NCBI RefSeq assembly: GCF_947502445.1
Contig: NZ_CANMZW010000001.1
Location: forward strand, 372,001-436,000
DNA from: an uncultured Brevibacillus sp.
GTDB taxonomy: Bacteria > Bacillota > Bacilli > Brevibacillales > Brevibacillaceae
DNA: 64,000 nucleotides
Reading direction: 5' to 3'
Shown in pieces: positions 15,467-23,055 of this stretch. The position numbers and the translations under genes were made by a program. A model generated the notes under the pieces. It saw nothing but the letters and a program-made list of their open reading frames with translations, did not search any database and had not been told where the DNA came from. Every line of letters begins with the position of its first letter. The first letter of the stretch is position 1.

Positions 15467-16265
15467 AATTTATATACCCGATGCTGCTTGAACAGATAGA
15501 AAAGCCGTTTTCAGATGGTCGCTACGTCTTCGAACCGAAGATCGATGGCCATAGATTAGAGTTAACTCGAAGCAAGGGAAAGACTCATCTGTTTACCCGG
15601 CATAACAACGATGTGACGACGAAGTATCCCGAGCTCGTAACAGACAGTCCTGATATCATTCTGGACGGCGAGCTTGCCGAAATGGACCCAGATACCGGTA
15701 TACCTGATTTTGAATGAACAATGTCACGCTTCCAGTCGAAGAAATCGCGGTTGCCTATTTCCTACGTCGTGTTTGATATATTGCAGTATGATGGAGCTGA
15801 TCTGCGCGATTTTTCATTGAAGGAGCGCAAGGCGATTCTCGATAGTGCGATCACAGATACGCCAACAATGAGCAAAATAACTTACATTGATGGACGCGGC
15901 GAAGACCTGTACGATTTGATTGTTCAACGTAAAATGGATGGCGTAGTCGCCAAAAGAAAAGACGGACGCTACCATGCAGGTAAACGTACAGACGATTTCG
16001 TAAAAATCATCAACTATTCGTATGCAGATGTCAGTTTTGCCGGCTGGCGCATGTGAACGGACAACCTGCAGGTGTGATCAAGTTTGGAGTACCACCAACT
16101 CATAAGCAGGTATTCCATGGCGTAGCAAAAACTCTGATTACAGGGGAAGATCGCGATTTTGTATACGTTCAGCCGCTTATCAAAGCCCGTGTCAAATTCC
16201 GTAACTGGACTAAAGGCGGCATGCTACGGTCACCCGTTTTTGTCGAATTCATATTTTCTGCATAG
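15463..16265 (+). pseudogene. ATP-dependent DNA ligase, phage type, broken
   Basis: Three open pieces together make a small ATP-dependent DNA ligase like those of SP-beta-type phages. The nucleotidyl-lysine motif FEPKIDGHRLE (Lys at residue 26), DIILDGEL, VFDILQYDGADLRD and MDGVVAKRKDG are present. The frame is broken by an in-frame TGA at 15715-15717 and by a frameshift or small deletion near 16053, after SFAGWR. The OB-fold end (NGQPAGVIKFGV) follows in another frame. No function is expected. Confidence 0.8.
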
Positions 16266-16364
16266 CCCTGGTTGGCAGCCCGAAAAAATAATAATATGCC
16301 TGAGTGTATACAAGAAATAGCTGACTCGTAACTGCTTCAGAGAAAACAAAAATAACGCCAACGC

Positions 16365-16405
16365 ATAACAAAACCCTCCTTCGGACTATTATCCTGAGGA
16401 GGGTT
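16365..16405. terminator. Terminator below the minus-strand CxxC gene
   Basis: AAACCCTCCT and AGGAGGGTTT form a 10-bp stem with AT-rich flanks. It can serve the minus-strand gene at 16411. Confidence 0.65.
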
Positions 16406-16410
16406 TACTC

Positions 16411-16662
16411 TTACTTATCTTTTTCTAATCGTTTATTGGATACCCATTCGTTCCAATATTGTAATTCTTCTACACCTTCGCCCATTGCCTCGATTGCACC
16501 AATGCAATACTCGCATAATAGGTAAGTCTCGTCTTTTTGGAGGATTGAACATTTTTGTAATTTTAGTTTTTCGAGTTCCCATAATTCATTTATTTTCAAA
16601 CAATTATCACATCTTCTTGTTTCATCTGGGTCAAAAGAAAATGGCATTAACTCACATCCCAT
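16411..16662 (-). CDS. Small CxxC protein of unknown function
   Basis: An 83-residue acidic protein with two Cys pairs (RRCDNCLK at about 17-20 and LLCEYCIGAI at about 50-53). Together they could form a small zinc site. No family recognised. It follows the broken secreted-protein gene on the same strand. Confidence 0.55.
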   Translation of the reverse strand: MGCELMPFSFDPDETRRCDNCLKINELWELEKLKLQKCSILQKDETYLLCEYCIGAIEAMGEGVEELQYWNEWVSNKRLEKDK

Positions 16663-16686
16663 AATAGGTAGGTTACAGAGAAATTT

Positions 16687-17788
16687 CTATCTATATGGTA
16701 CCACCGATTTTCTTCCGTTGCTATCTCTTGTCAAGTTCCTGTCGCGTTTTGCTTGATTGTATTTTCTCTCGTAGTCTAATCGATCACTATCAGTTCTTTG
16801 TAAGTTCTCATTAAAGCCAGGTGAAAAGCGAACTCTATCAAAAATCTGTAAATCAAAGTTCCCGTTGTAACGCATATATTTTAATTCTTTTGTTCTATCA
16901 GCTTGAGGAACAAAATGAACGTGGAATAACCGATCATATCTGTAACTGAAAATAAGGAAAACGGTATAGCCCCTGAGATTTAAAGTTTCGTTGCGATAGG
17001 ACGGATCTGACAGTTCAGATCTATCTAGTTTATTCCCAAGATGCCTATTTACTGTTGTGTTAAGGGAGGAATTAATATCATAAACAACTAAGACTGACTC
17101 TTTGATATCTGTAGTACTTACGTAGATCTCTAAATCACCATCATTATTTCTATCCCGTTTAATCCGATCGGAAATTTCTTCAACACCTTCAAGTGCAATA
17201 TGCTTTGTTGCAGTGGTTGATGTGGCAGTAGGGATTCCAGTAAAATCACTCCAATTTTCTGGATAAGTATTTCTGGTACGAACTTCGGCAGTAGCGTCTG
17301 AACTTCGATGTCTTTCTTCAAGTATTAACGTTGCAACTGTAGCAGTAGCAGCAGTTAATGTAGCAAACAAAGCAGTTTCAAGTGCAGCAATGGTTGAGCT
17401 GCTAATTACACCTGCAGCTAGTGGTACAACAAGTAAGGGAACTGCTAGTGCACTCACTTTATCATTTTGATTACTGTTATCGGCTTCTTCCTCAGATGCG
17501 ATGTCAAAAACCTCGTTTAAATAATCCTCAAGGTCTTTGCTGTCAGTTGCTCCTTGCAGAGTTTTTGTTAATTGTCTCTCAAGCTCTTTAGGACAGTATT
17601 TTCTTGATTATTTCTTGCAATTAATTCGAAAAAAGCATCGTCATTCTCAGGGACTTCAATTTCTAGATCAGCGTAAATGTGGAAGTTTGTTCCATGGATG
17701 ATGCAGGTAAAGGACTAGCAAAAATAAAAGTGAATAACAGACAGAAAGTTAGTAAGACATTTCCCAGTAGAGATAGAGATCGTTTCAT
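16687..17788 (-). pseudogene. Secreted protein gene with two frameshifts
   Basis: A signal peptide begins at 17788 (MKRSLSLLGNVLLTFCLLFT, after GGAAAGGAATG). The frame breaks near 17690 and the continuation (ADLEIEVPENDDAFFEL) is in another frame. A second break near 17600 leads into PKELERQLTKTLQGATDSKD and the 256-residue C-terminal part ending at 16687. That part has a hydrophobic Ala/Val/Thr-rich segment (MSALAVPLLVVPLAAG onward) followed by a charged domain. The layout resembles secreted toxins with a helical pre-toxin region, but no toxin family was recognised. Repairing two single-base indels would give about 365 residues. Confidence 0.6.
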
Positions 17789-17933
17789 TGCGACATTCCT
17801 TTCCGAATTTTGTAAGAGTACTAAATAAAAATACCAAATAAGGAAAAAGATCAATTCTTTATATAAATATTTATTTATATTTATGAGTAATATTTAAACA
17901 TTTGTGAATTTTTTAAAATTATTTAATGCTTAT

Positions 17934-18063
17934 CCATGTAATCCGAGGTATAAACAAACTGCTTTCCCCCGGCCAACATGTATCGTTTCAAATTCTCTCT
18001 AAACAATCTATCCGCAAGAACCAGCTCGACAATGAACGCCTGCGCACTGTCAAACGACCTGTT
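17934..18063 (-). repeat. Diverged 130-bp repeat, copy A, open on the minus strand
   Basis: About 85% identical by eye to 22749-22878. On the minus strand it reads LNRSFDSAQAFIVELVLADR then LFRENLKRYMLAGGKQFVYT and ends SDYMDKH, stop. It looks like the C-terminal end of a protein whose 5' part is lost. The family is not recognised. Confidence 0.6.
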
Positions 18064-18166
18064 TAGTTTCGCGCTCCAGCAGTAGTAATGCTTCGACAGC
18101 TGAGCGAAGTTTTTCTACTTTTGACAAGCCGTATTTGAATATCCTCTCCACAGGAGGGGATGAACG

Positions 18167-18364
18167 ATGCATATAAGAATGATACCCGGCGATTCTACTG
18201 ACAGTATTCGTTCTGCCTGCTATCACTATTTATTAGGAAAGTACAGGAGGGAGAAGCCAAATGGTCGGAATATACGCCAGGGTGAGTACGGAAGAGCAAG
18301 CGAAAAGCGGATTCAGTCTCAACGATCAGATAAGGGAATGTCGAAAGAAAGCCGGGACCAGTGA
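18167..18364 (+). CDS. Small ORF ahead of and overlapping the recombinase
   Basis: AGGAGGGG lies 7 bases before an ATG opening a 65-codon frame that begins MHIRMIPGDSTDSIRSACYH. It overlaps the recombinase start by about 100 bases in another frame. The first 33 codons look protein-like; the rest is dictated by the recombinase. It could be a coupled leader or a small excision factor, or the stump of a longer gene. Confidence 0.4.
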   Translation: MHIRMIPGDSTDSIRSACYHYLLGKYRREKPNGRNIRQGEYGRASEKRIQSQRSDKGMSKESRDQ

Positions 18365-19760
18365 AGTTGCTGAGTATATAGATGATGTTTCTGGAGAGTT
18401 TCTTGATCGGCCTTCACTCTCTAGGTTGAGGCAAGATGTAAAGGATGGAGTAATTACTAAAATTGTTTGTCTTGATCCTGACCGGCTATCACGGAAGCTA
18501 ATGAATCAATTGCTCATTACGGATGAATTTGATAAACGTGGTATTGAGCTGGTTTTTGTAAATGGAGAATATGCAAAAACACCAGAAGGCCAATTGTTTT
18601 ACAGCATGCGTGGTGCAATTGCTGAGTTTGAGAAGGCGAAAATTAACGAACGGATGAGTCGCGGAAGAAGAGAAAAAGCAAGGCAAGGTCGTGTTCTTCG
18701 TGACTTTCAGATATACGGATACGGTTATAATTGTGAGAAGGAACAAATTGTCATAAATGAAGCTGAGGCGGCAGTAGTTCGTCTGGTATTTGATTTATTT
18801 ACCCAGCCAAATGATTTGATTCATGGCATAAATGGAATAGCGGTTTACTTAACAAATAAAGGTGTACCGACGAAACGAGGAGCTAGTGTGTGGCATCGTC
18901 AGGTTGTCCGCCAGATGCTTATGAACGAGGCTTATGTGGGCCGGTTCTATCAGAATAAATGGAATACCGAGGGAATGCTGGGTAACCAATATCGCCAACC
19001 GGATGAGAAAGTGCGTATGAAAATGCGACCAAAAGAAGATTGGATATCATTGCCTTGTCCGTCAATTATTGATGAAGCCAAATTTGAGCATGCCCAGCGC
19101 CTGCTTAAGGAATCGAGAAGAAGATGGGCTGGGCAAAGTTTAAACGAGTACCTGCTGAGTGGGTTAGTACGTTGTGGCAGCTGCGGAAATACGATGCCTG
19201 GTAGAAAGGCGAAAAACTGGGGACGGCATGTGTTTGAATACACCGACATAAAGAATACTGCAGGTGCAAAAAATAAAGGATGCGGTCGTCATGTAAGATG
19301 TGACGACTTGGATCTCCAAGTTTGGGAAACAGTTAGCGCTTGGTTAAACAATCCAGATGAGATTGCAGCTGCTGTGGAAGAAAAGGTGGAGACACCCTTT
19401 GAGCAAGTGGAACTGGATCGTTTGCAACAAGAACTCGAAAAAACAAAAACCGGTCGAAAACGACTACTTAAATTATTTGCTTCTGGTGAGGAAGACATTG
19501 GTGAAGAAGAAATTCGACAAGAGCTGAAGGAACTGAAAGAAAAAGAAGAAAAGTTGAATCAACGGCTTAATGAGCTAAACGAACAGACAAGACTTCAGAG
19601 TGATCACCAGTACAGTAGAAATTTGATTCAGGAAGCAGCAGAGTATTATTTATCGAAGGCACCCGATGAGCTTTCGTTTGAGGATAAGAAAGAGCTTATA
19701 AGGCATGTAGTAAGGGAAGTTCGAGTGTTTGAAGATAGTGTGGAGATATTCACTTTTTAA
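18261..19760 (+). CDS. spoIVCA: Large serine recombinase of SpoIVCA type
   Basis: The 499-residue product has the full large-serine-recombinase layout. The resolvase domain (1-145) carries the catalytic Ser in YARVSTEEQ (Ser9) and DPDRLSR, followed by the recombinase domain (about 160-280), a zinc ribbon (LVRCGSCGNTMPG with later KGCGRHVRC) and a coiled coil (385-450). In B. subtilis, SpoIVCA cuts the skin element out of sigK in the sporulating mother cell. Its size and position, ending 36 bp before the sigK 3' half, support the same role here. AGGAGGGAG precedes the ATG. In B. subtilis (from memory) the recombinase lies beside the 5' half instead. Confidence 0.88.
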   Translation: MVGIYARVSTEEQAKSGFSLNDQIRECRKKAGTSEVAEYIDDVSGEFLDRPSLSRLRQDVKDGVITKIVCLDPDRLSRKLMNQLLITDEFDKRGIELVFVNGEYAKTPEGQLFYSMRGAIAEFEKAKINERMSRGRREKARQGRVLRDFQIYGYGYNCEKEQIVINEAEAAVVRLVFDLFTQPNDLIHGINGIAVYLTNKGVPTKRGASVWHRQVVRQMLMNEAYVGRFYQNKWNTEGMLGNQYRQPDEKVRMKMRPKEDWISLPCPSIIDEAKFEHAQRLLKESRRRWAGQSLNEYLLSGLVRCGSCGNTMPGRKAKNWGRHVFEYTDIKNTAGAKNKGCGRHVRCDDLDLQVWETVSAWLNNPDEIAAAVEEKVETPFEQVELDRLQQELEKTKTGRKRLLKLFASGEEDIGEEEIRQELKELKEKEEKLNQRLNELNEQTRLQSDHQYSRNLIQEAAEYYLSKAPDELSFEDKKELIRHVVREVRVFEDSVEIFTF

Positions 19761-19804
19761 AGGGCTTTCCACGCCATCCTTTTGACATTTAGATTGAAAT
19801 CCTT
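19761..19804 (+). other. Right attachment region of the sigK-interrupting element
   Basis: Between the recombinase stop and the first sigma-K-like codons. The expected uninterrupted protein reads ...Glu-Asn-Glu-Ile-Leu-Met-His; here the codons before Glu-Ile-Leu are Arg-Leu-like in frame, so homology to sigK starts at about 19794-19797 (TTGAAATC). The crossover core should overlap this point. The partner site is outside the window. Confidence 0.6.
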
Positions 19805-20170
19805 ATGCACCTTCGCAGTCTGAAAAAAACCAAGAAGGACGTCTCCTTGCACGACCCGATCGGGACAGATAAAGAGGGGAATGAAATCACCCTAATCGAT
19901 GTCTTGGGAACGGAAACAGATGAAGTCGTGGACGCCGTGCAGCTGAAGTTGGAGTCCAACAAAATTTATCAGCACATCCACATTCTCGATGATCGGGAAA
20001 AAGAAGTTATTATCGGCAGGTTTGGTCTGGATCAGGACAAAGAAAAAACACAGCGGGAAATTGCACGAGAGCTTGGCATCTCCCGTTCGTACGTATCCCG
20101 CATCGAAAAGCGTGCACTTATGAAGCTGTTTAACGAGTTTTACCGGACAAAGCAGGCTCAGAACAGATAA
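19796..20170 (+). CDS. sigK: RNA polymerase sigma-K factor, 3' half
   Basis: The frame reads [20 protein letters not shown], the end of sigma region 2, then [20 protein letters not shown] (region 3) and the region 4 helix-turn-helix ([35 protein letters not shown]). The first 110 or so residues of sigma-K, with the pro-sequence and core-binding region, are absent. There is no ribosome site, so this half is only useful after the element is excised. Complete sigma-K directs late mother-cell genes for coat and cortex. It corresponds to spoIIIC of B. subtilis. Confidence 0.9.
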   Translation, partial: EILMHLRSLKKTKKDVSLHDPIGTDKEGNEITLIDVLGTETDEVVDAVQLKLESNKIYQHIHILDDREKEVIIGRFGLDQDKEKTQREIARELGISRSYVSRIEKRALMKLFNEFYRTKQAQNR

Positions 20171-20190
20171 CGCGGGAGCCAAATGTAATC

Positions 20191-20236
20191 CCAAAGAACC
20201 GAGCGCTTTCAGCAGCGAGCGCCCGGTACTTGGGAT
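20191..20236 (+). terminator. Large imperfect hairpin after sigK
   Basis: TCCCAA...ACCGAGCGCT pairs with GAGCGCCCGGTACTTGGGA over about 15 bp with mismatches and an 8-base loop. No T run follows, so it may stabilise the sigK transcript end rather than terminate it. Confidence 0.35.
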
Positions 20237-20331
20237 ACACTGGGAACAGTAGTTTCTATTCTTCTGGAACCGTTTGGAGTAAGAGAAAGTGAGGTACTAG
20301 GAGGGATCGTCATAGAACAACCTGAACTATA

Positions 20332-20366
20332 CCACTCGGTTTCCCGAGTGGCTTTTCTGTTTTTTA
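20332..20366 (+). terminator. Terminator downstream of sigK
   Basis: CCACTCGG and CCGAGTGG form a perfect 8-bp stem with a 4-base loop, followed by CTTTTCTGTTTTTT. Confidence 0.75.
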
Positions 20367-20548
20367 CACTTTTAAGAGGAGGATTATTTTGATGCAAAGA
20401 TCAGGCTTCTCCTAAGAACAAAGAGAGCTTAATCGACATTTGAGGGCTTAACATCAACAAAGGCATATCGTAGTTCATGCACAAAGTAAATCATCAGTGC
20501 CGAATGATAAAAGTAAAGAGCCTAAGATGTCATGATGGGGAAAGTCTT

Positions 20549-20806
20549 CTAAAGTCTATCCACATACTGTTTTGCTTCCAGTAACGACATATTAAAAACT
20601 ACTCTAGCTGTTTTAACCGCCTCAACATATTTTCCTTCAGCAATAAGAAGACGCAACTCATGATTGATTTTTTCAGTCCATTCTGTGTGTGTTGCTATTT
20701 GAGAAATAAAGTAGTCTATACTTTTTAAGCGAGATTGCATGTCGTTCATTCGGAAGTAAAGATACAGAATAACTAGAATAAGCAATCCAAAAATCGTATA
20801 TTCCAT
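20549..20806 (-). CDS. Small membrane protein with an L7/L12 C-terminal-like end
   Basis: The ATG at 20806 follows AGGAGG by 9 bases. The 85-residue product has one N-terminal transmembrane span (about 3-20), a coiled middle and the end IAEGKYVEAVKTARVVFN, then MSLLEAKQYVDRL. That end resembles the ribosomal L7/L12 C-terminal helix pair found in many small Firmicute membrane proteins. Function unknown. Confidence 0.65.
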   Translation of the reverse strand: MEYTIFGLLILVILYLYFRMNDMQSRLKSIDYFISQIATHTEWTEKINHELRLLIAEGKYVEAVKTARVVFNMSLLEAKQYVDRL

Positions 20807-20880
20807 AGTGAAGTTCCTCCTCATTATGTAAAACGTATCCACAGGGGAGATACGGGGCAGTCCTCTTCAAAAGTATAGTA

Positions 20881-21102
20881 CGAAAAGCGTTAAAAAAAGT
20901 TGCAATAAGCGAGGGGATAGTAGATAAGGATGGCGTTTTCCATTCTCGCGAGACAATTCTAACTCCAAATCTTGTTCCAATATCCAATCCTCTCAAGGCC
21001 TTTTCTGAACCAGACTCAGATGAATTAAAATGTACCGCTATTGCCGATGAGGCAAGATTTAAAACTTTGATTTTGACAAATGCATTCACTTGGACCTTTT
21101 GA
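20881..21102 (+). pseudogene. Orphan protein-like open frame without a start
   Basis: The plus frame reads KALKKVAISEGIVDKDGVFH then SRETILTPNLVPISNPLKAF and ends LTNAFTWTF, stop. It has protein-like composition but no start codon or ribosome site. It is probably the C-terminal remnant of a lost gene. A minus-strand frame over the same bases is less convincing. Confidence 0.35.
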
Positions 21103-21607
21103 ATTATTAACTCCAGGAAGTAAATTCAATTTATTTGAGGGAAGCAGGCATGTTGCTATCGGTTACCTACTTTAGTGTAAATATCCATATGGAATCACTG
21201 CGATCATACCACCAATAGTTGCCTTTTTATTGGATACCGAGTGTTCGCAAAACCTCATTTTCTCCAATGGCTGTCGCTTTAAACACCCGCTTCAACTTAC
21301 CCCCCTCCTTCTCTTCCTACACATTGTGTAAAGCACCGAGAAATTACATTTATTACACCCATTTTATTTTTCTGGTACAAACGCCCTTACATAGCTAGTT
21401 TGATTTAATTTAATTGAGCTTGTGTGAAGTCTCCTTTTTGTCCCAACTCGTTATGTCATACTCACAATTTCATGGAGAAATCGTTTATTTATTCTGTCAA
21501 GTAGAGTGGATTAGGCCATCTGTAAGTGACCAAATTGTCACCCTCCTTGTCACTTGAAAGTCATTTTGCATAGATAAAATGATATCCATCAGCGTAGCTA
21601 TGGAGGT
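21103..21607. other. Intergenic stretch
   Basis: Only a 22-codon minus-strand frame (21227-21295; MKRVFKATAIGENEVLRTLG, behind AAGGAGGGG) stands out, perhaps a truncated gene start. No RNA gene or clear promoter seen. Confidence 0.4.
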
Positions 21608-21613
21608 TTGGCA

Positions 21614-22630
21614 ATGAAAATTTTAAAAATAGAGAATCTGTCTAGATTATACGGTAAAGGCGAGTCGTCGGTGCTTGACATGACAATACAGCAACGTAAG
21701 ATTATGTTTGCCCTAACCATATTTTATACAATTGTGATTCTATATTTTATATTTCTGGCTTTCGGTAGAGTAGATTCCTTAGATCAAAGGACAAGTTACG
21801 TCTTCATCTTTGTACCGGACAGTTTTTTTAGGTTGCCAAGTGTATCAGATCTTCTACATCCTACTCTGATGGACTTTGTGAGTTTTGGAAACATCGCAGC
21901 CTTCATCCCTTTTGGCATATTGGTCCCGTTGTTATATCGGACCAGCTTTATTCGATTCATTGCATTGTTTATTTTGTCCATTCTTGTGATTGAGACGATT
22001 CAGGCACTAACTTTACTTGGCAGTTTCGATATTGACGACGTAATTCAAAATTCATTAGGTGCAGCGGTCGGATTCGGGGCGTACAAACTTGGCTTTCGTA
22101 CAAAACATGTCTGGAGAAATTTAGCTGCTACGGGCATCTCCATTGTTGTCCTTATGACCATGGTTTGGGGGGGCTTCGGGATCGTTGACAATGCGATCAT
22201 CAAAGATATGGGCCCTTTTGTGGCGTTGAACGAACTGAAAGACAGCAGCGGAAATACATCAACGGGTACAATACCATACAGTTTCAAAATTGGCGGTCAA
22301 ACCGTAAACCCCAAATATAATGTGTATAGTGTCGAAGGCAATCATATTGAAACGTACACGTATACGTTAGGAAATAAGGAGCTTTATCTCTCCTTGCATT
22401 ATGGAATTCCCGATCAAAAGGATTTTCATGGGAGATTAAGTGTCTCTGTCGACGGACATGAGTTCCTGTCTACATCTGCAGAAAATCAACGCCATGAGCC
22501 AGATATGTTACTAGTGTATCTTGAAAAAGCAAATGAGCTTACGATAACCATTGAGGGAAATGAAACAATGTGGGATGTTGCGTTTAGGGAGATGAAATAT
22601 TATTGGAGTTGGGAGAAGCGTGAGGAATAA
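21614..22630 (+). CDS. VanZ-family membrane protein with ABC-ATPase-like head
   Basis: The start at 21614 follows TGGAGG by 7 bases. Residues 1-24 (ILKIENLSRLYGKGESSVLD) read like the very beginning of a MacB-type ABC ATPase, then the protein switches to VanZ-like membrane segments (about 30-50, 82-105, 108-128, 167-190) with FVSFGNIAAFIPFG, IETIQ and DIDDVIQNSLGAAVG. These are core motifs of VanZ proteins (teicoplanin resistance, surface). A roughly 140-residue outside domain follows (200-338), likely beta. The head may be a relic of a recombination that gave the gene a new start. Confidence 0.75.
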   Translation: MKILKIENLSRLYGKGESSVLDMTIQQRKIMFALTIFYTIVILYFIFLAFGRVDSLDQRTSYVFIFVPDSFFRLPSVSDLLHPTLMDFVSFGNIAAFIPFGILVPLLYRTSFIRFIALFILSILVIETIQALTLLGSFDIDDVIQNSLGAAVGFGAYKLGFRTKHVWRNLAATGISIVVLMTMVWGGFGIVDNAIIKDMGPFVALNELKDSSGNTSTGTIPYSFKIGGQTVNPKYNVYSVEGNHIETYTYTLGNKELYLSLHYGIPDQKDFHGRLSVSVDGHEFLSTSAENQRHEPDMLLVYLEKANELTITIEGNETMWDVAFREMKYYWSWEKREE

Positions 22631-22707
22631 GGCGAAAGAGGAATGTTATTGGCGCCTGAAAAAGAAGGGAAATCAAAATACACATGAGCCCTGGCTCAAC
22701 TAACTCG

Positions 22708-22732
22708 CCCGCCTATTTAAAGGCGGGTTTTT
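22708..22732 (+). terminator. Terminator after the VanZ-family gene
   Basis: CCCGCC and GGCGGG form a 6-bp stem around TATTTAAA, followed by TTTTT. Confidence 0.75.
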
Positions 22733-22748
22733 CATTATAAATAGCTGT

Positions 22749-22878
22749 CCATGTAATCGGATGTTTAAACAAACGGCTTTCCCATGGCCAACATGTATCG
22801 TTTCAAATTCTCTCTAAACAATCGATCCACAAGGGCCAGCTTCACAACGAATGCCTGCGAACTGCCAAACGATCTATT
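22749..22878 (-). repeat. Diverged 130-bp repeat, copy B
   Basis: Matches copy A (17934-18063) at about 85% by eye. The minus-strand reading NRSFGSSQAFVVKLALVDRL follows the same protein but has an in-frame TAA after MGKPFV, so this copy is dead. Confidence 0.6.
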
Positions 22879-23055
22879 TCACTTTGCCCCCGGTTCATTC
22901 ACGAACGCGAATCAGGGCAGTTTTGTTTTGTTTATTCCCACACGAAGTATGTAGTAATATGAAAGACAAACACACCAATTTGACTTAAGAGGTTTACACG
23001 TAAGACCTGTAAAATTAGTATATGTAACAGAGAAATGTAATTTTGTGGGGGAGCA

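Larger units (their letters stand above)
1..19800. mobile_element. Right part of a skin-like defective prophage interrupting sigK
   Basis: Everything from base 1 to the sigK junction looks like one decayed prophage: terminase, portal, Mu F-like, XkdX, XhlA and holin genes, lysogeny-type accessory genes, many broken genes, and a large serine recombinase at the right edge. The recombinase ends 36 bp before an open frame that starts in mid-protein within sigma-K. In B. subtilis and Clostridioides difficile, skin elements split sigK and are cut out in the mother cell by a serine recombinase. The left end and the 5' half of sigK are not in the window, so the element exceeds 19.8 kb. That the whole stretch is one element is inference. 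Confidence 0.75.

Noticed and set aside
15715..15717. Possible selenocysteine or readthrough TGA in the ligase
   Set aside because: No selenocysteine hairpin is evident and a second frameshift follows, so plain decay is the simpler reading.
20237..20400. Open plus frame after sigK
   Set aside because: No start codon, and the frame crosses the strong terminator at 20332-20366.
20673..21089. 138-codon minus-strand frame
   Set aside because: It runs through the start of the small gene at 20549-20806, has a weak ribosome site, and the plus frame over the same bases looks more protein-like.
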